DNA from: Fodinibius sp034521915
GTDB lineage: Bacteria; Bacteroidota; Rhodothermia; Balneolales; Balneolaceae
Assembly: GCF_034521915.1 (NCBI RefSeq)
Contig: NZ_JAXHLU010000004.1
Coordinates: 510,858 to 574,857 of the forward strand
Direction: 5' to 3'
Length of the DNA: 64,000 nt
Shown: positions 8,804 through 15,847 of the stretch, in pieces
Layout of the letters: each line of letters starts with the position of its first letter
How positions within the stretch are numbered: position 1 is the stretch's first letter
Program-made: the position numbers and the translations under genes
Notes under the pieces: model-generated
Seen by the model: the letters and a program-made list of their open reading frames with translations, nothing else
The model's database searches: none
Told to the model about the DNA's origin: nothing

Positions 8804-9862
8804 ATGGAGCTAAATGGAAAAGAATATCAATTGATTGCCAGCTACTTGGCGGGCGAATGCACCGATCAGGAAAGAAGGAAGGTTGAGCAATGGATTGACC
8901 AGAGTCATGAAAATAAGAAACGGTTTCAGGAATTACGTCGCATCTGGCAGCTTTCCGGTGAGGCTGTTTCATCTCAGGATATGGAGTGGAATCTGGATCA
9001 AGAATGGAATCGGCTGGGCAAGCAAATAAATAATCAGAAGGCTCCGTCAAGCAGTAAGAACTCCGAAGAAAAGCGCTATTGGTCTTTTCGTAGTTCATCC
9101 ATTCATTCCGGAACTCAGAAATTTATTCGAATAGCCGCAGTTTTTTTAGTTGCAGGACTTTTCGGAATGCTATCGTATCAGAGCTGGGAACAACCCCAAC
9201 AAAAAGAACCGGTACTGCGACAAATTAGTACTGATAATGGACAAAGAGCGAATCTTACGTTGGCCGATGGTACTGAAGTTATGCTCAATGCTGATAGTGA
9301 ACTTAAGCTTCCCCAAAAATTCGCCTCTGATGTTCGGGAAGTCCATCTGGATGGTGAGGCCTATTTTAAAGTGTCAGAGAATGAGCAAAAACCGTTTGTA
9401 GTTCACTCTAACGGATCAATAGTTCGGGTTCTGGGTACGGCTTTCTCTGTACGAGCATATCCCGAGGAACAACAGGTGCAAGTTGTTGTTGAAGAAGGAC
9501 GGGTTTCGTTTGGACAGGAAAAAGAGGCAGAGGATCAAAGAGCGATTTTAAACCGTAACGAGTTGGGAACTTTTGACATTTCAACAAGTACCGTAGCCAC
9601 TCAAAAAGTGGAAGATATTGAATTATATATGAGCTGGCGGGAAGGGTATTTAAAATTTGAGGAAACGAAAATGAGTGATGTGGCTAAAGCTTTGGAGCGA
9701 CGATATGATGTAAAAATCTTTTTCGAAAATTCGGCTTTAAAAGAGCTAGAGCTTACGTCCTATTTAAAGAGTCGATCGCTTCGCAATGTGCTGGATGTAA
9801 TTACGACATCTTTGGAGATTGAATATCAATTAGATGAGAATAAAGTCACTTTTATGAAATAA
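8804..9862 (+). CDS. FecR-family anti-sigma factor (copy 1)
   Basis: This inner-membrane regulator of about 352 residues would bind the ECF sigma factor and receive a signal from the outer-membrane porin. The cytoplasmic N-terminal part (1-105) is charged, one membrane segment lies near 108-127 (IAAVFLVAGLFGML), the periplasmic FecR domain covers about 140-245, and a C-terminal DUF4974-like domain covers about 275-352. The frame opens with GTG at 8801, but the next codon is ATG at 8804 and is preferred. It differs from copy 2 at about 29 positions, clustered in the last 75 residues, far more than its neighbours do. Confidence 0.9.
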   Translation: MELNGKEYQLIASYLAGECTDQERRKVEQWIDQSHENKKRFQELRRIWQLSGEAVSSQDMEWNLDQEWNRLGKQINNQKAPSSSKNSEEKRYWSFRSSSIHSGTQKFIRIAAVFLVAGLFGMLSYQSWEQPQQKEPVLRQISTDNGQRANLTLADGTEVMLNADSELKLPQKFASDVREVHLDGEAYFKVSENEQKPFVVHSNGSIVRVLGTAFSVRAYPEEQQVQVVVEEGRVSFGQEKEAEDQRAILNRNELGTFDISTSTVATQKVEDIELYMSWREGYLKFEETKMSDVAKALERRYDVKIFFENSALKELELTSYLKSRSLRNVLDVITTSLEIEYQLDENKVTFMK

Positions 9863-9964
9863 TTGAGTGAGATATAAAAATGATGTTTTGTAATCGGTTT
9901 CACTAAAACAGAAAACTTGATAACTCAAACGCGATAGTTTTTTAATAAAAAAATCAATCCAAAC

Positions 9965-9969
9965 GGAGG
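9965..9969 (+). promoter_or_regulatory. Strong Shine-Dalgarno site of truncated susC
   Basis: GGAGG sits four bases before the ATG at 9974. Most genes in this window lack a recognisable site, so it stands out; the same site occurs before the full susC at 15839-15843. It implies that the truncated peptide would be well translated. Confidence 0.7.
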
Positions 9970-9973
9970 TTCT

Positions 9974-10318
9974 ATGAAAGAATCGTTATTGCATATTTTG
10001 TCAAAGTCGGTGCTCTGGTGCCTGGCGGTATTATTGGTTTCGCCAGTAAGTCAGGCATATACGACCGATGCTCAGGGACAGTATCTTACGTCTGCTGCAA
10101 ATGAGTCCATTACCAAGTCCTTTTACTCGGTTAGCAAGTATTCCGACAGCATTCCGGAATTACAGAGTATCATTTCAGTTGATGTAGAGAACGCACCGAT
10201 GCGAGAAGTGTTGGAAAATATCGTATCCCGTGCGGATTTGGGAATAGCTTATAATGCCGAAATGCTTTCGTTAGGACAGCCGATAACCGTTAGCATGAAA
10301 AACGGCTCATCTTCATAG
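9974..10318 (+). pseudogene. Truncated susC: signal peptide plus half of the STN domain
   Basis: The first 110 codons match the full SusC of copy 2 with five substitutions. They include the signal peptide (about 1-28, ending SQAYT) and the first part of the STN signalling domain (ISVDVENAPMREVLENIV through QPITVSMKN). At 10304/10305 the duplication junction joins it to antisense ABC-F sequence, adding GSSS and a stop. The carboxypeptidase-like, plug and barrel domains are gone, so it cannot be a porin. Its start, ribosome-binding site and reading frame are intact, so a 114-residue secreted peptide could still be made. Its last 29 bases overlap the convergent end of ABC-F copy 2. Confidence 0.88.
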
Positions 10319-12242
10319 CCAGCTCTTCCCATTCGGCATACACCTCAACGAGTTTGCCTTTGAGCTTTTCGTACTCCATGGATATTTCCTTGACCTGCTC
10401 TTCATCTTCGTAAAAGTCGGGTTCAGCCATCAGATCCTCAATTTCTTCCTTGCGTTCTTCGAGCTCTTCAATCTCTTCTTCCAGCGGATCGATTTTCCTT
10501 TTAAGTGGCTTCAGCTTGTCATGCTTTTGCTGCCGCTTTTGGGCGGCCAGTCGCCTTTCTTCTTTTCTGGATAATCCGTTATTGGAAGTGTCTGATCTGC
10601 TATCCTGTTGATTTACAGCTTTATTTGTCTCTTCCCGTTCTTCCACTTTATCCAGATAGTAAGAGACATTGCCGTGAAAAGTATTAGTTTTATTGGGACG
10701 CACTTCCAGCACTTTGTCAACAATAGGATCAAGGAAGTCGCGGTCGTGACTGACAATCATGTAAGTGCCTTCGTACTGGTCGAGCGCCTGCTGAAGAATA
10801 TCTTTGGATTGCATATCCAGGTGATTGGTGGGCTCATCAAAAATCAGGAAATTGGCCGGTTGTACCAGCATACGTGCCAGGGCAAGACGACTTTTTTCTC
10901 CGCCCGATAGTACCGATACTTTTTTAAATACATCATCGCCCTGGAAAAGGAAACATCCCAAAATAGTACGCAGCCGCGTTTCATCGGTTTTGGGGGCCGC
11001 TTCCCGCATGATTTCAAATACCGTTTTGTTGCGATCCAGTTCATCAGCTTGGTGCTGGGCAAAATAAGAGGTCGTCACATTATGGCCGGGCTCGCGTTCA
11101 CCCTCATCAAAATCTTCAAGTCCGGCAAGCATACGAATCATCGTCGATTTCCCCGCACCATTGGGACCCACAACCGCAATTTTATCACCGCGATCGATAG
11201 AGTAAGAGAGGTCTTCAAAAACGACATTGTCATCATATTGCTTGCGGATATTTTTGAGCTTCATCACCACCGCACCGCTGCGTTCAGGGGGAGGGAATTC
11301 AAAGTATATTTCCTCTTCGCGCTCGTCGAGCTCAATTTTATCCATTTTCTCCAGCTGCTTGATACGGCTCTGCACCTGGGCGGCCTTGCTGGCGTTATAG
11401 CGAAACTTATCGATAAATTCCTGGATCTCCTTGATTTCCTGCTGCTGATTCTCATAGGCTTTGCGCAGGTGTTCTTTTCGCTCGGCATGCTTTTCCTCGT
11501 AATAATCGTAATTACCGGCATAATCGTGCAGGTCACCCCGTTCCAGGGCTAGTGTGCGTGTGGTAATTTTATTCAGGAACGCCTTGTCGTGCGAGACAAT
11601 AATGACTGCGCCCTCGTAGCCATTCAAAAACTGTTCGATCCAGCGCAGCGATTCAATATCCAAGTGGTTTGTAGGCTCATCCAATAACAGGTACATGGGA
11701 CGCTGAAGCAGGAGTTTGCCGAGCGCAATACGCATCAGCCAGCCGCCACTGAATTCAGTTGTTGGGCGCTGAAAATCATCCGGCGTAAACCCAAGCCCCA
11801 TCAGAACTTTCTCAATATTTGATTCCAGCGCATAAGCTCCGGATTGTTCAATACGATTTTGGAGCCGTCCAACTTCTTCCATCGTAGAACGATATTCGGG
11901 AGTTCCTTCTTCAAAAGCGGCTAATTCTTCACGCGCTTTCTGTACTTTGTGCTCTAATTTTTGAATATCGGCAAAAGCACTTTCCATCTCTTCATAGACG
12001 GTCAGATCCGGATCTGGATCTACGCCATCTTGCGGCAGATAGCCAACGGTAGCTGCTTTAGACATCGTTATATTCCCACCATTGGGTTCAATTTCTCCGG
12101 CAATAATTTTGAGTAGCGTGGATTTGCCGGCACCATTCGGACCTACGAGTCCGACCCGTTCACCCGGATTAATGATGGTGCTAATACCGTCGAGTAGCGT
12201 TTCGTCGCCAAATGATAGCGATATGTTTTCGAGTTGTAGCAA
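10290..12242 (-). CDS. ABC-F family ATPase, Uup-like (copy 2, altered C-terminus)
   Basis: This near-identical paralogue of the 4593-6557 protein has both Walker A, signature and Walker B sets intact. By eye only six substitutions separate the copies before the end (for example Ala to Thr in GGNIAMSK and Lys to Gln in KRQKKHDK). At the junction the normal ending EIEEEFGS after MKMS is replaced by RFSC, read from antisense susC. The coiled-coil tail therefore loses about eight residues and gains four. The ATPase core is untouched, so the protein is probably functional. The longest frame begins at GTG 12284; TTG 12242 is the preferred start, as in copy 1. Confidence 0.88.
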   Translation of the reverse strand: MLQLENISLSFGDETLLDGISTIINPGERVGLVGPNGAGKSTLLKIIAGEIEPNGGNITMSKAATVGYLPQDGVDPDPDLTVYEEMESAFADIQKLEHKVQKAREELAAFEEGTPEYRSTMEEVGRLQNRIEQSGAYALESNIEKVLMGLGFTPDDFQRPTTEFSGGWLMRIALGKLLLQRPMYLLLDEPTNHLDIESLRWIEQFLNGYEGAVIIVSHDKAFLNKITTRTLALERGDLHDYAGNYDYYEEKHAERKEHLRKAYENQQQEIKEIQEFIDKFRYNASKAAQVQSRIKQLEKMDKIELDEREEEIYFEFPPPERSGAVVMKLKNIRKQYDDNVVFEDLSYSIDRGDKIAVVGPNGAGKSTMIRMLAGLEDFDEGEREPGHNVTTSYFAQHQADELDRNKTVFEIMREAAPKTDETRLRTILGCFLFQGDDVFKKVSVLSGGEKSRLALARMLVQPANFLIFDEPTNHLDMQSKDILQQALDQYEGTYMIVSHDRDFLDPIVDKVLEVRPNKTNTFHGNVSYYLDKVEEREETNKAVNQQDSRSDTSNNGLSRKEERRLAAQKRQQKHDKLKPLKRKIDPLEEEIEELEERKEEIEDLMAEPDFYEDEEQVKEISMEYEKLKGKLVEVYAEWEELAMKMSRFSC

Positions 12243-12378
12243 GAATATAAGTTCTTTAAAATTGGCACTTAATATAACCAACACAGTGCTTTGGCTAAAC
12301 GTTAATTTCAGATAAATTGAAGAGGCACTTCAAAGGCAAAATTAGCTAATCAGGTTTTTTAATCAGGTGTAATACTAC

Positions 12379-12386
12379 TATTTTTG
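12379..12386 (+). promoter_or_regulatory. Candidate -7 element for CBS protein gene, copy 2
   Basis: TATTTTTG is identical to the copy 1 element and again ends 4 bases before the ATG, which would give a leaderless transcript. Retention is expected from the duplication and is not independent evidence. Confidence 0.3.
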
Positions 12387-12390
12387 ACCT

Positions 12391-13473
12391 ATGTATTTAC
12401 TGATATTTTATTTGGCGCTTGCTATTGGAGTATCGTTTATGTGTTCTATTCTGGAGGCGGTGCTGCTTTCAGTGAGCCATTCCTATATTGCTATCATGGA
12501 ACGAAAAGGGGCAAAGACAGGTAAGTTGCTGCATAAATATAAGGAGGATGTAGACCGACCTCTTTCAGCGATTTTGAGCTTAAATACTATCGCTCATACC
12601 GTTGGTGCTGCCGGAGTGGGTGCCCAGGCGCAAATTGTTTTTGGGGATGCGTATGTAGCGATTACATCGGCTGTGCTTACCTTTCTGATCCTGGTACTTT
12701 CCGAAATTATCCCTAAAACTATTGGAGCAACTTATTGGAGGAAACTGGCTCCTATATCTGCTAAGACCCTTCGCGTGCTAATGTTTCTGATGTATCCACT
12801 GGTAGTAATGTCGCAGGCTATTACAAGATGGCTTGCACAGGATGAAAAAATTCCCAGCTTTAGTCGTGAGGAATTCGGAGCGCTGGCCGATCGTGGGGTG
12901 GAAGAAGGTATTTTTGAAGAGGAAGAATCACGCATATTTAAGAATTTGATTCGCTTTAATTCACTTCGGGTCAAGGATATTATGACCCCCCGTACAGTGG
13001 TAGTTGGTTTTGATGAAACGTTGAAAGTGAGTGAAGTCAGTGAAAATGTAGAACGACTTCATTTCTCCCGGCTTCCTGTTTATGGCGACGGTCGTGATGA
13101 GGTAACCGGCTACGTGCTTAAAAATGATTTATTGCTGATGTTGGCTCGCGGTGAAACGGATAAGGAGTTGAAGGAATTTAAGCGTGATATTCTTATTGTA
13201 CCTGAGATGATGCCGCTGCAGGATTTCTTTGAACAGCTGATGAAAAAGCAGGAACATATCGCCATCGTTGTTGATGAGTACGGGGGTTTTGCCGGTGTTG
13301 TAACAATGGAAGATCTTGTGGAAACCCTTCTGGGGATGGAGATTATAGACGAAGTGGATACTATTGAAGATATGCAGAAGATGGCACGTAAAAAATGGAT
13401 GGAGCGTGCTAAAAGACTGGGTATCGTTCCTGAAGATACCGAAGAGGCCTCCTCTTTGGATTCAACCTCGTAA
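12391..13473 (+). CDS. CNNM-domain/CBS-domain membrane protein, HlyC/CorC family (copy 2)
   Basis: The 360-residue protein is identical to the copy 1 product except for one conservative Ile to Leu change in the LTFLILV membrane stretch. It has the same CNNM membrane domain, the CBS pair with VKDIMTPRT and the VVTMEDLVE signature, and no extended CorC/HlyC tail. The likely role is metal-ion export or homeostasis at the inner membrane. Scattered silent changes are seen (for example near 13040-13080 and 13260-13330), so protein sequence appears conserved while DNA drifts. That suggests both copies are under purifying selection or that the duplication is recent. Confidence 0.88.
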   Translation: MYLLIFYLALAIGVSFMCSILEAVLLSVSHSYIAIMERKGAKTGKLLHKYKEDVDRPLSAILSLNTIAHTVGAAGVGAQAQIVFGDAYVAITSAVLTFLILVLSEIIPKTIGATYWRKLAPISAKTLRVLMFLMYPLVVMSQAITRWLAQDEKIPSFSREEFGALADRGVEEGIFEEEESRIFKNLIRFNSLRVKDIMTPRTVVVGFDETLKVSEVSENVERLHFSRLPVYGDGRDEVTGYVLKNDLLLMLARGETDKELKEFKRDILIVPEMMPLQDFFEQLMKKQEHIAIVVDEYGGFAGVVTMEDLVETLLGMEIIDEVDTIEDMQKMARKKWMERAKRLGIVPEDTEEASSLDSTS

Positions 13474-13953
13474 CAGATCTTAAGCCTAGCTCTTCGCTTA
13501 TTGGTTTGAATTGTTAATAATCATCGCACTGGATAGGAAATAGCGCCAGCATGGATCGTTCTATTCTATTTTTAATACGACTTACATTTTTTTACTGTTT
13601 TAGGTTCGCCATTTGTACATTTATTTATGAGGTTTGAATGAATGAAATATTTAATCGGGATTTCAAGAAAAGAGTTTTTCATAGATTGTATCCTTAGAAG
13701 GATAGCCAAAATATTAATCCTCAGGTGTAATAAGGCAAGGGAAGGAAAAAATGCTGTATGCCAACTAATCTCTTCAGGATTTAAGTATAAAATGGGATGA
13801 ATGTAAATGAGGTATTTAATAGGATCTTTTTGATTCAATATTTATAATTATAAACTACCGGCCTGTTTGTAATTTTATTCCCCACTCATAATTCGTTTTT
13901 TAGGGGAATATTAGTTCAGGCATTCTGTTTACTATATCGGCATTCGCTAGCAT
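13474..13953. other. Intergenic region between CBS and sigma genes, with 191-base copy-specific segment
   Basis: This 480-base gap is 190 longer than the matching gap in copy 1 (7789-8078). The extra sequence is bounded by the 8-mer AATATTTA at 13646-13653 and 13837-13844; copy 1 has one such 8-mer at the corresponding place. I see no gene or RNA in it. Loss from copy 1 by slippage between the short repeats is simpler than gain in copy 2. The 3' part presumably contains the sigma gene promoter, but no clear consensus is visible. Confidence 0.7.
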
Positions 13954-14514
13954 ATGAATATCGCAGAAGAAATAAGGGATAAATCTGGCAATAATCTGGT
14001 GGAAAGGATTCGCCAGGGCGACGAGCAGGCTTTCGAAAAGCTCTTTTGCGAATACTATTATGATTTGTGTTCCTTTGCTTACCAGTTTACAAGCTGTGAG
14101 GAGCGAGCTAAAGATCTTGTGCAAGATGTGTTTGTAAAAATCTGGAATCGCCGCGAAAAGTGGAAGGTTCACCGCTCTGTTAAAGCCTATCTTTTAAAAG
14201 CGGTTCGTAATACTGCAATTAATCATATTAATGAAAGAGGGCATCGCAGCGAAGTGCGCGAGAACTTTTCAAGAGAGATGCTGCAAGATATAAAGCCATC
14301 GGTTGATCTGGGAGTTGATAAAAAGGATGAATTGGTTGATCAAATATGGGAAGCTGTTGTGGCAATGCCCAAACGCCGCCGCAGGGTATTTATCCTTTAT
14401 CACCGGCATGGTCTTAGTTATGACGAAATTTCTGGAGTTTTGGATATTAGCCGCAAGACTGTTGAAAATCACATGGGGTTGGCTCTTAAAGATATTCGCG
14501 CACAAATTGGGTGA
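13954..14514 (+). CDS. ECF RNA polymerase sigma factor (copy 2)
   Basis: The 186-residue ECF factor differs from copy 1 at two positions only, with identical region 2 and region 4 recognition helices. Both factors should therefore recognise the same promoters. It precedes fecR copy 2 by 161 bases and the intact susC/susD genes, so this is the complete sigma/anti-sigma/porin locus. The putative trigger is ligand binding at SusC, relayed through the STN domain to FecR. The ligand is not known from sequence. Confidence 0.93.
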   Translation: MNIAEEIRDKSGNNLVERIRQGDEQAFEKLFCEYYYDLCSFAYQFTSCEERAKDLVQDVFVKIWNRREKWKVHRSVKAYLLKAVRNTAINHINERGHRSEVRENFSREMLQDIKPSVDLGVDKKDELVDQIWEAVVAMPKRRRRVFILYHRHGLSYDEISGVLDISRKTVENHMGLALKDIRAQIG

Positions 14515-14678
14515 GTTAGTACCTTCAACAGGTTTATTTTTTGCAGTACGAATCCTTCTAAAAACCCTTTCATATTCTTTAAACGAAGTTTTTGGCCATC
14601 TTATATTAAAATTGGGGGGAATGCTTGTTACAACTGTCTTATAGATGAAGAAAAGATCGATTATTTAAAGTCAGTTTG

Positions 14679-15737
14679 ATGGAGTTAAATAGAAAAGAAT
14701 ACAAATTGATTGCCAGCTACTTGGCAGGGGAATGTACCGATCAGGAACGAATAAAGGTTGAGCAATGGATTGACCAGAGTCATGAAAATAAGAAACGGTT
14801 TCAGGAATTACGTCGCATCTGGCAGCTTTCCGGTGAGGCCGTTTCATCTCAGGATATGGAGTGGAATCTGGATCAAGAATGGAATCGGCTGGACAAGCAA
14901 ATAAATAATCAGAAGGCTCCGTCAAGCAATAAGAACTCCGAAGAAAAGCGCTATTGGTCTTTTCGTAGTTCATCCATTCATTCTGGAACTCAGAAATTTA
15001 TTCGAATAGCCGCAGTTTTTTTAGTTGCAGGGCTTTTCGGAGTGCTATCGTACCAGAGCTGGGAACAACCCAAACAAAAAGAACCGGTACTGCGACAAAT
15101 TAGCACTGATAATGGACAAAGAGCGAATCTTACGCTGGCCGATGGTACTGAAGTTAAGCTCAATGCTGATAGTAAACTTAAGATTCCCCAAAAATTTGCC
15201 TCTGATGTTCGTGAAGTCCATCTGGATGGTGAGGCCTATTTTAAAGTGTCAGAGGATGAGCAAAAACCGTTTTTAGTTCACTCAAACGGGTCAGTGGTTC
15301 GGGTTCTGGGAACGGCTTTCTCAGTACGAGCATATCCCGAGGACCAACAGGTGCAAGTTGTAGTTGAAGAAGGACGGGTTTCGTTTGGACAGGAAAAAGA
15401 GGCTGAGGATCAAAGGGCGATTTTAAACCGTAATGAACTGGGAATCTTTGATCTTTCAACAAGTACCGTAGCCACTCAAAAGGTGGAAGATATTGAATTG
15501 TATATGAGCTGGAGAAATGGCTATTTAAAATTCGATAAGAACCGATTGAATGATGTAGCGAAGGCCTTGGAACGACGATATGATGTAGAAATCTTTTTCG
15601 AGGATCCGGCTTTAAAGGAGCTTCTGCTTACGGCCTATTTAAAGAGTCGATCGCTCCGCAATGTGCTGGATGTAATTACGGCATCTTTGGAGATTGAATA
15701 TCAGTTAGATGAGAATAAAGTCACTTTTATGAAATAA
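14679..15737 (+). CDS. FecR-family anti-sigma factor (copy 2)
   Basis: The layout matches copy 1: charged cytoplasmic N-terminus, one membrane span near residues 108-127, a periplasmic FecR domain with the LADGTEV and FSVRAY stretches, and a C-terminal DUF4974-like domain. The frame is open from TTG at 14676, but ATG at 14679 is the more likely start. About 29 of 352 residues differ from copy 1. A dense block in the C-terminal domain (KFDKNRLND against KFEETKMSD) and further changes to LLLTA and EDPAL suggest altered signal input. It stands 110 bases upstream of the full susC. Confidence 0.9.
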   Translation: MELNRKEYKLIASYLAGECTDQERIKVEQWIDQSHENKKRFQELRRIWQLSGEAVSSQDMEWNLDQEWNRLDKQINNQKAPSSNKNSEEKRYWSFRSSSIHSGTQKFIRIAAVFLVAGLFGVLSYQSWEQPKQKEPVLRQISTDNGQRANLTLADGTEVKLNADSKLKIPQKFASDVREVHLDGEAYFKVSEDEQKPFLVHSNGSVVRVLGTAFSVRAYPEDQQVQVVVEEGRVSFGQEKEAEDQRAILNRNELGIFDLSTSTVATQKVEDIELYMSWRNGYLKFDKNRLNDVAKALERRYDVEIFFEDPALKELLLTAYLKSRSLRNVLDVITASLEIEYQLDENKVTFMK

Positions 15738-15838
15738 TTGAGTGGGATATAAAAATGATGTTTTGTAACCGGTTTCACTAAAACAGAAAACTTGATAACT
15801 CAAAAGCGATAGTTTTTTAATAAATAATCAATCCAAAC

Positions 15839-15843
15839 GGAGG
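15839..15843 (+). promoter_or_regulatory. Strong Shine-Dalgarno site of susC
   Basis: GGAGG lies four bases upstream of the ATG at 15848 and supports that start. Such a strong site is exceptional among genes of this window. Confidence 0.7.
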
Positions 15844-15847
15844 TTCT

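Larger units (their letters stand above)
4620..10304. repeat. Tandem duplication, unit 1 (about 5.7 kb)
   Basis: This segment is repeated directly as 10305-16178. It runs from the 3' end of the first ABC-F gene through the CBS protein, sigma factor and fecR genes into the first 331 bases of susC. The unit is 5685 bases, 189 shorter than unit 2; nearly all of the difference is one 191-base indel between the CBS and sigma genes. The junction at 10304/10305 fuses susC codon 110 to the end of ABC-F, with no mobile element or long homology visible at the breakpoints. Confidence 0.95.

Noticed and set aside
13572..13838. 88-codon minus-strand frame in the 480-base intergenic region
   Set aside because: Composition is AT-rich and low in coding character, and the frame depends on the indel segment absent from the other copy. 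No family features are seen.
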